Of a stretch of 64,000 nt of DNA, positions 42,342 through 51,971 are shown one piece after another; the stretch's first letter is position 1; each line of letters starts with the position of its first letter. The notes beneath the pieces are model-generated. The model was not told where the DNA came from. It searched no databases and worked only from the letters and a program-made list of their open reading frames with translations. Both the position numbers and the translations under genes were made by a program. Source of the DNA: Euglena gracilis. Taxonomy: Eukaryota > Euglenida > Euglenophyceae > Euglenales. The DNA is taken from positions 16,471,508 to 16,535,507 of the forward strand of contig CP154956.1 in NCBI GenBank assembly GCA_039621445.1. The letters are read 5' to 3'.

Positions 42342-43652
42342 ATGTTGTTAGTCATGATCAGTTTAAAAGTGCAGAATTATCAGGAAATTTCCCCCCAGCT
42401 TCAGATGGGTGGAAAAACTTCTCACACCATTTCAGGTTTGGCACATTCTTCGAATGAAAACCTGGGTGCACTTATGTTAATTTCCCAGCCGGCTGCTGAA
42501 GAATTTACTTTCGGCAGGACACCAGGATTGTTCAGGAATTCTGGCCCAGATTTTTCTGGGGATGGGGATATTCAATTTTCTGGTTTGGTATCTCCCAGTG
42601 GCCCCAGAAATCTTGATTTTACAAACCAGCCCACCGATATTCAGCAAATTGAGTGGAACCCAGTAACAAATTCAGATTCAACACCAGAATTTTTGCAGAT
42701 TGCTGGATTCCCTGATTTTTCACCAATGTTTTTTCCTGGGACAGCGATTGTAAATTTAAACGGGGATCAGACCATCAGTGCGGTAGCAGCACCCACTGAA
42801 GGGCTCGGTTTTGTGGACTCCCGCATGCACTTTCAGCCAAATGAAAATCTTCCTTTACTCCCTGTCCCTCTGCCCCATCCTCTGCATGGTCCCTGTTCAG
42901 CGGGTGCAACCATAGGGGAGGTCCAGGGGGGTACCCAAGGGAATGAGCTAACGGATAAAGATATGCAAGACCTTATCCAAGCCCAGGTTCCCTTGGATGT
43001 GTTTTTAACAGAGGAGGGTGAGAGATATCCCCGGGAGGTGGTAAAGGCACGGGTTCAAGAGTGGCAGAAGGGTTTACGCCCAGGGGGGGAGCCGTTGGAA
43101 GACCCGATGGAGGGCTCCCCCACCAACCCCCTAATTCGAGGGAGGGGCACACCCCCATCTGATGAATCAGTGATGGAGGTGAAAAGACCCCACCAAGTTC
43201 TGGGGGTGGGTGATACTCAGACAGATGGGCAAACTGACATTTTTCTGAACAATGATTCTAGCCAGCCAGCCCAGCCCCAAATGGACTGTGGGGAGGAGGG
43301 CCCGGCTCCCCCATACCCATTTTGGGAGGAAGAAAATGAACGGTGGGAGTTGTGGGCCCAGGGGCCGTCAACTCAGCATAATCAGATGAATGCCAGAGTT
43401 TCGAGTATGGAGGAGCAAGTGGTTCTGCGTGATGCACAGCCACTCGCTGTCCATATTGAAAAGTCTTTGGATGAGACGAGGGCACAAGTAGTGGAACACA
43501 TGGTTTCGGAGGGCATCAAATTAACATGCATTGGACCAAAAGGCCGAGCAGATTTTGCTTCAATGCAGAAATATGGTCGATCAACACATGCTGGAATTTT
43601 CTGCACAGCAGCAGGACCATATTTCCAACTTTGTTCAGCGGGCCGTGGCTAA
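42342..43652 (+). CDS. Giant element Gag, N-terminal part
   Basis: This is the first long frame after the LTR. The frame is open from within the LTR, but the first ATG is at 42,342. The protein is Pro/Gln/Asp-rich with Phe-Pro motifs (PDFSPMFFPGTAIV) and an acidic region (LTDKDMQDLIQAQVPLDVFL). Its last third turns helical (MNARVSSMEEQVVL, DETRAQVVEHMVSEG). No known domain is visible. It overlaps the next Gag frame by about 120 bp in a +1 relation. The product is probably the leader or matrix-like part of Gag, fused by frameshifting or separated by mutation. Confidence 0.65.
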   Translation: MLLVMISLKVQNYQEISPQLQMGGKTSHTISGLAHSSNENLGALMLISQPAAEEFTFGRTPGLFRNSGPDFSGDGDIQFSGLVSPSGPRNLDFTNQPTDIQQIEWNPVTNSDSTPEFLQIAGFPDFSPMFFPGTAIVNLNGDQTISAVAAPTEGLGFVDSRMHFQPNENLPLLPVPLPHPLHGPCSAGATIGEVQGGTQGNELTDKDMQDLIQAQVPLDVFLTEEGERYPREVVKARVQEWQKGLRPGGEPLEDPMEGSPTNPLIRGRGTPPSDESVMEVKRPHQVLGVGDTQTDGQTDIFLNNDSSQPAQPQMDCGEEGPAPPYPFWEEENERWELWAQGPSTQHNQMNARVSSMEEQVVLRDAQPLAVHIEKSLDETRAQVVEHMVSEGIKLTCIGPKGRADFASMQKYGRSTHAGIFCTAAGPYFQLCSAGRG

Positions 43653-45530
43653 ACTCCAAATCCAAATGACCTGTGTCGGGTCAGAAAACAATTTGGTGCA
43701 GCAGTTTGAGAAGAATTATCAAAAGGCGAGGCAGAAAAATGAGAATTTGGAGAAAGGACTGCAAGAAATCCAACAAGAGGTGAAGCATTTTCAACAGGAA
43801 CAAATGAAGGAAATCAGATTGCTCCATGAAACGCAGAATCAACAAATCCTGACACTGGGTCAGCAATTTACGGTGCTTACCCAGAGACAGGATGCATTGA
43901 TACAACAAATTCGTGGCAGGGTCCTGCATAATGAAGCTGTGCAGTCACAGGTCCAGCATAGTTTGATGCAAAGTATTGCCGGGGGGCAACAATCAACAGA
44001 AAAGGGGATCCATGATTTGGAGGGTGCTGTGCGAGTTTTTTCGCTGGGACTCCAATCATGCTCATCCCAAACACAAAATCTGCAGGGGGCAGTTCAAAAT
44101 GTTGAGAGAGGGGTTCAGTCTGCTTTGGGGCAAGTGGCCAACCAGTTTTTATCTTCAGAATTTTCATCAGCAAGAATAAACGATAAACTCCTCCAGGTTG
44201 AAAGAGACCTAAAGGAGAAATCGTCATCTTCCACAGTCGCAGTCCTAGCACCGGTGGTAGTGCCTGTGACTGTGAATGTGGAACCAGTAATGGCGATGCA
44301 GAAACCGGCTGACCTTGTGCATCCTGTTCCCGCACGAGCCACCCCTGAGATTGGTTTTGTTTTGGAACCACTTGAAGAAGGTCCAAGTCCATTATTTTCA
44401 GGATCTTTTCCTTCCATGCAAAGCGGGAATCAAGGTGCCACTTATTTAATTCGACCAGTTTCTGCGGGGGGTGGAACAGGGGGTCAGCACCATCCGGTTT
44501 TACCCCTGGGGGGTGACCTGGTGGTGTCAGAAATTGCCAAGTCGATTAGACCTCCCCGATTCGACGATAGGTCTCCTGATTGGCAGAATTTTGAGGCGGA
44601 TTGGGAAATGTATTGGCAGGCCATTTCCCTGGGGAGGGCATACGGGGAGGCAATGAAGCTGCAGATTTTCGAGTCCTGTTTGTGTGACAGTCTCAAACAT
44701 GAAATTAAATTTCTGCAGCGTTCAGGTGCACAGCCTGGATTCACGCCGGTTTTTGCGCGGATCAAGGCGAGATATACACCTGAAAATAACTTTGAGGCTA
44801 GGAGGACTTGGTATAACATTTTGTTGAAGACCCCTAGAAAGACCACCCGGGCAGATTGGAATGATTTTTTGGTGAGGTTTATGTCAGCCCAGCTCAGCGT
44901 GAAGGATACGTCTTCCGGGGAAGCAATTCGGTTGCTCCTCAACAGAGTTCCTGAATTTATATCGAAGTGGATTACTGAGGATTCTTGCATTAAAACACAG
45001 AAAATTCCCCATGTCAGGATGTTTGCCCCACCTGATTTGTCAGATCAGGTGTTGAGCAACGCAATTATCAGTTTGGTTGGCACTCCCCCCAAGGCAGTGA
45101 AATCCATGGGAGGGGGAGAGTACATTGTGGCTTTTGACTCCAGGACTCCCATGGAAAGGTTGAACAATTTTAATGGGAGGAGGATTGCCAATTACCCCAG
45201 ACCCCTGCAGATCGAAGGCATAGAGTGGAAAATCACCCTGGATGAAATTTTCAGGCTTGTGGATGACAAATTGTGGATCTGCGAAAGACAGGATAAGGTC
45301 CTGAATTTCAACGACCACAATCCCCAGTATTCCAAAACCACACGCTTTTCTCCCAAAGTTCTCACCATCGAGCAGGGTGAGACTCAAATGGAGGGGGAGA
45401 TTCTCAAGGTGGCAGCTAAGCGTGAACCGGCGAAGAAAGTTGACCCGGTTCAACAGCCAGCCCAGCCAGACCCACCACAGGTGCAGCCGGTTAAATCTCC
45501 ACTTGAGGTACGCCCCCCCCCAGCAAAATT
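43525..45530 (+). CDS. Giant element Gag: coiled coil and capsid
   Basis: The frame opens after a TAA at 43,522 and runs to 45,792 formally, but coding similarity leaves it near 45,515. Residues about 15-240 are Gln/Glu-rich heptads (ENLEKGLQEIQQEVKHF, LLHETQNQQILTLGQQF), a long coiled coil. A Val/Pro linker follows. The capsid-like domain (about residues 340-560) reads PPRFDDRSPDWQNFEADWEM, then LKHEIKFLQ and ARRTWYNILLKTPRKTT, as in retrotransposon Gag. It assembles the particle. A C8-9 run at 45,511-45,519 precedes the switch to the nucleocapsid frame. Confidence 0.85.
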
Positions 45531-45796
45531 GGCAACACCCATCCGCAAACTGCCAATCAGGTTGTTACTACTGTGGTGCCCCGTCTCACTTCAAAAGAGA
45601 ATGCCCAGAATACAATGCACTCCTTTGCTCTGGGAAGGGGAGCAAGGGAGGCAAGGGCAAAGGCTTTTCAGATTGTGGGAAAGGGAAAGGCAAAGGGAAA
45701 GGGCCGAACGCCTCTCCTCACCAGCCAGTGCAGGGTGGAGGGAAGGGCGAAGGCCTGGCCCAGCCTGCACCTGCTCGGCCTCAGGATGCTGAGTAG
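45500..45796 (+). CDS. Giant element nucleocapsid with CCHC zinc knuckle
   Basis: In the frame +1 to the capsid, SGCYYCGAPSHFKRECPEY is a perfect C-x2-C-x4-H-x4-C knuckle (near 45,562-45,603). A Gly/Lys tract (GSKGGKGKGF, GKGKGKGKG) and a Gln/Gly/Pro tail follow, ending at TAG 45,794-45,796. It binds element RNA. The frame change from capsid coincides with a cytosine homopolymer, so it may be slippage, a fixed indel or a sequencing length error. The methyltransferase lies in the same frame just after the TAG. Confidence 0.88.
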   Translation, partial: HLRYAPPQQNWQHPSANCQSGCYYCGAPSHFKRECPEYNALLCSGKGSKGGKGKGFSDCGKGKGKGKGPNASPHQPVQGGGKGEGLAQPAPARPQDAE

Positions 45797-45859
45797 GGGG
45801 GGGGGCTGGGGTTTTGCGAGGGAGGGGGCAGGACCTCTGGCTGTCAGGACCCCTCCACA

Positions 45860-46786
45860 GTGAAATGTGGTAACCACCCCAACTCTAAATCGAACCCGAA
45901 ATCTGCCTTGCACCTCTGCCCGTTGTCATCAACCGTTGAGTCAATTCCTCCAGTGTATCTGCCTTCCAATTGTGGGAGTGCGGTGGCAGTGCCCCCATTG
46001 ACAGGGTTCATGGGGAGCCAGCCCAACCACTCCAGATTTTACCAGCTTTCTCCTCGCAATTTAAACGGTCAGCATGGTAAGGAGAAAGGTTTTGTGGGAG
46101 GCCAATCTCACCATCAGGACCCCCCACAGGTGCCAGGAACCACACAGGCGGGTGGTTCTCAGAAAACATTGAGCATGCTGGATTTGTTTTCTGGAACCAA
46201 CAGCGTGGGAAATAATTTTCGGGACCAAGGTTACGAAGTCATTTCCCTGGACATCCATCCCCACGGAAACCCCACAATTTGCAGGGATATTTTGGAGTGG
46301 GATTACAGTGAATTTTCCAGCAATTATTTCGACGTAATAGCGGCTGGCCCTCCCTGTGAAGACTACTCCAATGCTAAGGTTCAGAGGCCAAGGGATTTTG
46401 AAAATGCAGATGCCCTGGTTCAAAGAACTCTTGAAATTATAGAGTACCTTCAGCCACGGTTTTGGTGGATTCAGAACCCCAGGTTTGGGTTTCTGTGATC
46501 CAGGGATTTTATGCAGGATTTGAATTTCATCGATGTGGATTATTGCCAATTTTCTTGTTGGGGCTACCAGAAGCCAACAAGGATTTGGTGTTGTCCACGA
46601 ATTGCGGCCCTCCCTAATGTTTTGTGTGATAAGCAGACCTGTGAAAACATGGTGGTGACCCCCTGGGTCACCAGGAGACACAGAGAAAGGCTGGGTGGAA
46701 ATGAGATAAGTTGTTCACCCAAGCAAAAGGGGAGGATGCCTGGTGCATTGGTGGATTACCTGATGAGTGCACCCCCATTACGCTAG
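45860..46786 (+). CDS. C5-cytosine DNA methyltransferase borne by the retrotransposon (one in-frame TGA)
   Basis: A roughly 105-residue Pro/Ser-rich lead is followed by a compact C5-MTase domain from ATG 46,175. Motif I is MLDLFSGTNSVG; next come SLDIHPHGNPTICRDILEWD, AGPPCEDYSNAK (catalytic Cys codon 46,355-46,357) and WWIQNPRFG (motif VI, Glu of ENP replaced by Gln at 46,472). DVDYCQFSCWGYQKPTRIW (motif VIII-like) and a C-terminal RMPGALVDYLM helix follow. The layout resembles single-domain MTases of phages and protist viruses. A TGA at 46,496 interrupts otherwise continuous homology in one frame. It would transfer methyl from AdoMet to cytosine C5. No target-recognition specificity can be read. 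It sits between nucleocapsid and protease on the gag-pol strand, not in a separate unit. Confidence 0.88.
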
Positions 46787-46924
46787 GGGCAAATTCATTC
46801 GGGGCTGGGTGAAAGGACCTCACCCCCAGTGAAACTGCCCACTGAATTTATTCCACATCGGTGCTTGAACCGGGTGTCGAAGTTCAAGCTGAATAAAATT
46901 GTGCAAACAAGCGAGGATTTACAA

Positions 46925-47460
46925 TTTGCTCATGCGACTGTTTGTACGATTACCAAATGGTGAAGGCATGGTTTTGAATGCCCTCATCGATACCGGGGCA
47001 CAGGTGAACCTGATTAAGGCAGGTTTGCTTGAGTCCATATTTTTGGGATGCTGATCAGCCAATCAGATTGGTGACAGCTAACAATCAAGTAATGGATGGG
47101 GGAAACAAGAAGGTCACATTGGGGGTGACCTTTCGACAGAAGTTCAACGGAGAATTTCTGCCGAATCTGGTCTCGTGTGAGACGGAATTTTATGAAGCAT
47201 CCGTGGAGGTGGATGCAATTCTGTCTTTTCCATGGATGTCCCAGAATCACATTGGCGGTTTCCCCCACCATAAAGCCTTTGCCATTGATGAACCGTATTT
47301 TGCTCTCCTGTACGGTTGGACAGAAGAGAGGAAGCAAAAGAGGAAACGGTGTGGGAAGGACCAAAGGAGACGTGTGAGGATGATCCGTGAGGAGGAACCA
47401 CAAAGGTCCGGAATCCCAACACAAGCTCCCGTTTCACAGGATTTTGACACTGAGTTTTAA
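46925..47460 (+). CDS. Giant element aspartic protease
   Basis: The first part reads RLPNGEGMVLNALIDTGAQV and NLIKAGLL, the retropepsin active site with catalytic Asp at 46,989-46,991. The frame then changes near 47,025-47,045 and continues from 47,029 to 47,460 with RLVTANNQVMDGGNKK (flap side) and VDAILSFPWM, followed by a basic tail (KRKRCGKDQRRRVRM). It cleaves Gag-Pol. The frameshift separates active site from C-terminus, so the present copy would need slippage or is inactive. Confidence 0.85.
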
Positions 47461-47475
47461 CAAATCCTGTGGAAA

Positions 47476-48420
47476 ATGAAGTTGCAAGTACCACCAGAAG
47501 GTCACAATTGTGACGGTGAAAAGCTCACCCGGGCTGACAGGAGGCGTATTGCCAAGGCGTTCCAGCACCTGGGCAATTCCAAGGCCATATGCAACATCGT
47601 TGAGGCACGTGAGGAGGAATATGTGGACCCCAGAATTCTTGACCTGCGAGAAAAAATTCAGAGGGATTGTGACGGGGTGGTCTTTGGCAAGGAACCGCTC
47701 AAGGACCCACCAGTCAGAGGCCCATATGGGAATGCCTCAATACCCCTCAAGGAAGGTGCCGTACCCACCCGAGCCAAACCTTTTCGCTTGCACGTGGAGA
47801 AGTTCGAGGCCCATTGCAAAGTGACAAGGGAATGGCAGGATCGGGGGTACATAGAAAGAATTCCTGAGGGGGTGGTCAGTGAATGGATGTCCAATACTTT
47901 TGTTGTTCCGAAAAAGGATGGTGACTGGCGAGGGGTGGTAGATATGAGAGGTCCGAATTACCAGACTCGGAGGATCTCATATCCACCACCTGTGATTGAA
48001 GATTTGTTAGTGAAACAAGGTGGGAGGCAAATTTTTTCAATCATGGATTTGAGACAGGCCTTCCACCAGCAACCCTTACACCCAGATAGTCGACCCATCA
48101 CACCTTGTTACACTCCACTGGGGGTTTTCCAGTGGAGGGTAAATGTAATGGGTCTGACAAACGCCAGTCAACAGTTCCAACAGATGATGGAGGACGTTTT
48201 ATCATCGGTGAGGGATGTAGCTGACCCCTTCATCGATGATATCTTGGTTGGAACTCGGGTGGAAGAGGGGGAGGACCTTCTAGCAGCCCATGACAGGGAC
48301 CTGAGACGGGTGCTAGAAGTCCTCAAGGATGCAAAATTGATCTGTGATGTCCGAAAGTGTAAGTTTTTTTGTCAAGGGGGTTGCATTTTGCGGCCGTGTT
48401 GTGGAGAACGGGACCCGTAG
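47476..48420 (+). CDS. Giant element reverse transcriptase
   Basis: This 314-codon frame contains the RT blocks: YIERIPEGVVSEWMSNTFVV, VPKKDGDWRGVVDMRGPN, SIMDLRQAFHQQPLHPDSR, NVMGLTNASQQFQQMM and the catalytic FIDDILVGTR (Tyr replaced by Phe, both Asp kept). A basic, helical pre-RT lead precedes it. Near 48,370, after a T run and GTCAAGGGGG, the conserved text leaves this frame, so the last residues here are spurious. It makes cDNA inside the particle. Confidence 0.93.
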   Translation: MKLQVPPEGHNCDGEKLTRADRRRIAKAFQHLGNSKAICNIVEAREEEYVDPRILDLREKIQRDCDGVVFGKEPLKDPPVRGPYGNASIPLKEGAVPTRAKPFRLHVEKFEAHCKVTREWQDRGYIERIPEGVVSEWMSNTFVVPKKDGDWRGVVDMRGPNYQTRRISYPPPVIEDLLVKQGGRQIFSIMDLRQAFHQQPLHPDSRPITPCYTPLGVFQWRVNVMGLTNASQQFQQMMEDVLSSVRDVADPFIDDILVGTRVEEGEDLLAAHDRDLRRVLEVLKDAKLICDVRKCKFFCQGGCILRPCCGERDP

Positions 48421-48691
48421 ACCAGAACGTGGCAAGCTCAGGGCCATTGAGAAATGGCAAAGGCCACTGACGATCACGGCCCTGAGAGCATTTTTGGGTT
48501 TTACGAACTACTACAGTTCGTATGTCAAGGAGTATGCACGGGTTGTGTCGCGACTCCAAGAAAAGTTGAAAATTCCACGCAGCGAGGGGAAAAAGGGATC
48601 CAAAAAACGAATCACGTGGGATAAGGAGGACGAGGAGGCATTTCAGGAAATCAAATCAAGGCTTTGTGGGAGCTCATGTTGCAAAGGGTGA
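48344..48691 (+). CDS. Giant element RT connection domain (shifted frame)
   Basis: Continues RT after a frame change near 48,370: FCGRVVENGTRRPERGKLRA, then ITALRAFLGFTNYYSSYVKE, the standard gypsy thumb/connection signature, and KRITWDKEDEEAFQEIKSRL. It returns to the original frame near 48,665 for RNase H. Two compensating shifts inside one domain suggest small indels, not programmed frameshifting. Confidence 0.85.
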   Translation: MMSESVSFFVKGVAFCGRVVENGTRRPERGKLRAIEKWQRPLTITALRAFLGFTNYYSSYVKEYARVVSRLQEKLKIPRSEGKKGSKKRITWDKEDEEAFQEIKSRLCGSSCCKG

Positions 48692-49458
48692 ACCCCGACA
48701 AGCCTTTCGTCTTGAGAGCTGACGCAAGCCAATATGCAATAGGGGCTACGTTGAAGCAACTCATAGACGAGGATCGGGCACCGACAGTGGAGGATGTCTT
48801 GGTGAAAAAGACATCCCCTGTGGCGTTCATGAGCAGGAAGCTCACGGACAGCCAACGGAATTGGGTGCCGAGGGAGCAGGAAACATATGCCATAATAGCG
48901 GCCCTTCAAAAATGGGAATCTTGGATTGGCCTCCAACACGTCTTGGTGTTGACGGATCACTGGAGCCTGGAATTCTGGGCGAATGAGGTCCTGGATACCC
49001 CAAGCGGACCCCTAGGCCGAAGGGCGCGATGGCACCAACTCCTGTCAAAATATGATTTGACGGCGGGTTATGTGCCTGGAAAGGACAACACCATTGCGGA
49101 CGTCCTTTCCAGGTGGGCGTATCCTGCGAGTGAAGCCGTGAAGGATGTGAGTCGCCACGGCACGGCGCAGGACAAGGATGACGTCATGGCTCTGATTCGA
49201 GAGGAGAAAAGGGAGGAGGCAAATTGCATGTGGCTTAGTCTCCGAGGACCACCCACACAGCAAAATGCCTGGATTCGGGGTGTTACCACTCGAAGTGGGA
49301 AAGTTACGGGGACCCAGGACGTAGGATTGGAAAGTGCACAAGAGGATGCCTCGTTTGTGGGCGATGTAGGAGGAGCAGAACCCCTGCCAACCCCTGCAAC
49401 ACAAGGATCCGAGGAAATTCAGCCCCAATATGTAGTCCAATATGGGAATGCTCATTGA
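48664..49458 (+). CDS. Giant element RNase H
   Basis: The 264-codon frame begins with KPFVLRADASQYAIGATLKQ, then PVAFMSRKLTDSQRNWVPRE, QETYAIIAALQKWESWI, VLTDHWSLEFW and VPGKDNTIADVLSRWAY. The Asp of RADAS, Glu of PREQE and Asp of LTDH are the expected catalytic residues. It degrades the RNA strand of the hybrid. The C-terminal 80 residues are a charged linker to integrase. A TGA at 49,456 separates it from a further in-frame stretch. Confidence 0.92.
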   Translation: MWELMLQRVNPDKPFVLRADASQYAIGATLKQLIDEDRAPTVEDVLVKKTSPVAFMSRKLTDSQRNWVPREQETYAIIAALQKWESWIGLQHVLVLTDHWSLEFWANEVLDTPSGPLGRRARWHQLLSKYDLTAGYVPGKDNTIADVLSRWAYPASEAVKDVSRHGTAQDKDDVMALIREEKREEANCMWLSLRGPPTQQNAWIRGVTTRSGKVTGTQDVGLESAQEDASFVGDVGGAEPLPTPATQGSEEIQPQYVVQYGNAH

Positions 49459-50160
49459 TCTACCGAAGAGGAGGTGAACGAGATTGCTGGACCTGTAGTG
49501 GATTCGTCAAGTGCGGGCGCCGAGGAGCTTGCAACCCCTGCAACCTCTTCCCACACGTTCTCTACCACCCCAATTCCTAAACCCACACAGGTGGATTTCG
49601 GCAAACTCTGGGAGGTGAATTGGGTTTTGGAATACGGGAAATGTCCGAGTTTTGGTCCCATTTTTGCTCGAACCCAAACACCAGGGATGTGATGGCCCAA
49701 GGGTGTGAGGGTGGAGAATGGTTTCATGTATGTGGATGGTCTCCTGTGTGTTCCATGGAGCCTCCATAACGCAGTGGTCAGGGATTTCCATGCATACCTT
49801 GGGCATGCCGGATTCCCACGGCTGTGGGATGCCATGTCCGTACGGTACAAGTGGGCGGACGAGGCATCGGTGAAAAAGTTCGCCAAGGTGGTGATGGGTG
49901 AGTGTGAGACCTGTCAGGCCTGCCAAAGACCCAGATTCTTGGAAGGCCCTTCGGAACCCACTCCCATCCCACCCCAGGCGATGATTTCGGTTGCCTTGGA
50001 CATTTTTGACATGCCACCTGTTCAGCATGAAGGGACCCTCCATAATGCCATTGTCTTGTGCGTAGACAGGCATAGTGGGTGGGTTGTGGCTGTCCCATGT
50101 AAGAAACAGGGCCTTACAGGGGGCAAGGTGGCAAAAATGATGGTTGCTCACCAATGACGC
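49459..50160 (+). CDS. Giant element integrase, N-terminal zinc module and core start
   Basis: After TGA codons at 49,456 and 49,690 the same frame carries MYVDGLLCVPWSLHNAVVRD, HAYLGHAGFPRLWDAM (H-x3-H) and CETCQACQRPRF (C-x2-C). The first catalytic Asp follows in ISVALDIFDMP and then VDRHSGWVVAVPCKKQG. It stops at TGA 50,155. The GVPSAVTTDQG segment with the second Asp is readable just beyond that stop, before a further frame change near 50,205. Confidence 0.88.
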
Positions 50161-51086
50161 CCTTTTGGAGTCCCGAGTGCAGTAACGACGGACCAGGGGC
50201 GCAGTTTATAAGCAGTTGGTGGCAATCAATTTGTGCTTTTCTGGGTATAAGGCACGCTTTCTCTCAGGCGTATTTTCATAAGACCAATGGAAGGGCTGAG
50301 AGAGCGGGCCAGCAACTCATCGAAAGAATCCGCAAGATTCAGATCGATGAGCGGCTTATATGGGTGGAGGCTCTCCCACAGGTTCTTGATAGGCTGCATG
50401 ACACCCCGGGGGAGGTGGGCTTGTCTCCTTACCACATTCTGTTTGGTATGGAACGACCTTTGGGAGGGATTCCCAGGGAGCCTCCTTTTGAGTGTGAGGA
50501 GGCAAATTCCTTTTTCAAGAGGATGAAAGAAATTGATCAAGTGGTGGCAAAACGGCTCAACGATTTGCACATTCAGCAATCCTCCCAAGTCAATGTGGGG
50601 AGGAATGTCTTGAGTGACCTGCAGGTTGGGGCAAAGGTGTGGTACCTGCGACCCCCCAATGCAGGTGACAAGCTTGGTTCCAAGTGGCTAGGACCGGGAT
50701 TGGTAGTCGCAAGGGAGGGGGAGAGCTCATATGTCGGGGAGATAAAGCCGGGGCACCGGCTGAAGGCTCCACGACGATCATTAAAAGTTTACGTGGATGA
50801 CGCTTTCGGAGGTGAGCCCCCTCCCTTGTATTATCACAAGCGAACGGTCCGGGATCCGGACGCGGAGCCGGACGAGTGGATCACAGAAGAAATATTGATC
50901 CACCGCAGGACACCCCAGGGCACCTTGGAATTTAAAACAAAATGGAAAGGGTCAGATAAAGTGACGTGGGAGCCCACAGGTAACTTTTTCTCCCGGTTCA
51001 ATGCTGACTTAGTAAAGTATTGCAAGGAGAAACGGCTGGGCTTGGATTTGACCAAACATCTCTCCCCCACTCCGACCACAGAGTGA
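50154..51086 (+). CDS. Giant element integrase core end, GPY module and chromodomain
   Basis: A 310-codon frame. It reads GAQFISSWWQSICAFLGI and TNGRAERAGQQLIE (catalytic Glu), then LSPYHILFGMERPL, VWYLRPPNAGDKLGSKWLGP (GPY-like) and a chromodomain (ITEEILIHRRTPQGTLEFKT, WKGSDKVTWEPTGNFFSRF) at residues about 235-290. It is closely similar in layout to the integrase of element N. Chromodomain integrases of this group direct insertion to particular chromatin, which might fit the observed insertion into another repeat. Confidence 0.92.
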   Translation: MTPFWSPECSNDGPGAQFISSWWQSICAFLGIRHAFSQAYFHKTNGRAERAGQQLIERIRKIQIDERLIWVEALPQVLDRLHDTPGEVGLSPYHILFGMERPLGGIPREPPFECEEANSFFKRMKEIDQVVAKRLNDLHIQQSSQVNVGRNVLSDLQVGAKVWYLRPPNAGDKLGSKWLGPGLVVAREGESSYVGEIKPGHRLKAPRRSLKVYVDDAFGGEPPPLYYHKRTVRDPDAEPDEWITEEILIHRRTPQGTLEFKTKWKGSDKVTWEPTGNFFSRFNADLVKYCKEKRLGLDLTKHLSPTPTTE

Positions 51087-51089
51087 GAC

Positions 51090-51970
51090 GTGTGGGGGGG
51101 GGATTTCTCCAGGTGGTGGACTCGCAAAAGTTTTCTTGGACCCTCGTTCCCTTGTTGTGTTGTCATGTTGTGCCTTCCCTTGTCCCAGATGAACCCGGAA
51201 AACGACGCCACCATGGTGGACCCCGAGCCCAAGGCCGAGGAACAGTTCTGGCCATGGCTAGGGGGAGGGGAGACTGATCAGGGAAGTGAGAGCGAGTCGG
51301 ACCCGGGAAGGGGAGATGACCTCTCACTTTCCCCGGGGGATGCCGAAGCACCTTTTCTAGGAGAAAATTGCCAGGCAGCCCCAATGTATGGGGAGGATAG
51401 ATGTCCGTGGTGGCAAACACCTGACCCATACACCAGGGACCAACCCAGGGGGGGTATCGACCGCGGGGGAGGGGTCCGGGGTTCCAGCCTCATGGCCTCA
51501 AACTCTAGGGGTCAATACGCTCCCACAAATATACTACTGCATAGGCTAATGGATTTCACACACCAGTACGTGGTGCCTGAAATCCAAGAGGCGGAGGATC
51601 CACACGTGAGAGTGTTTGAGGTGCCATATGAACCATGGAGAGCGAAAGAACGGCCCCATCGTGTGTATCCTGATGGCTGGGTGCCAATCCTTTTTCCTCC
51701 AACCATCCCGGATTAGGTGCCAAGGGAGGAAAGGGACAGGTGGCAGTAACATTGGAGATATGTGCGGGGATATTGGCTGGAGAAAGCTTATATGTACCCA
51801 GCACATATTGAACTCGTTGGAGTTCGGGAGGTGCGTGTACGAGAACAAACGTGGAGAAGTTTGAGAGAGGATATGTATCTCCTCGTTTGGAACGAGGAGA
51901 GACCACTGATAAACGGTTTCCATGAGGAGTATTATATGACAGACTCGGGGAAACCGGGTGTGGGTTGTTG
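51090..51970 (+). pseudogene. Giant element ORF3 (post-integrase), first part
   Basis: In one frame: an acidic, Pro/Gly-rich 208-codon stretch (first convincing Met near 51,189; DDLSLSPGDAEAPFLGENCQ, MDFTHQYVVPEIQEAED, PHRVYPDGWVPILFPPTIPD), a TAG at 51,714 and a TAA at 51,753. Then YWLEKAYMYPAHIELVG and YLLVWNEERPLINGFHEEYY, to TGA near 51,970. No known domain. Continuity of frame across the stops indicates one gene decayed by point mutation. Position is where envelope or accessory ORFs occur in other LTR elements, but no signal peptide or transmembrane segment is visible. Confidence 0.6.
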
Positions 51971-51971
51971 A

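Noticed and set aside
46496-50157. Reassigned TGA codon (alternative genetic code)
   Set aside because: Other stops (TAG, TAA) and many frameshifts occur in the same elements, and intact frames end in TGA as well, so simple decay is sufficient.
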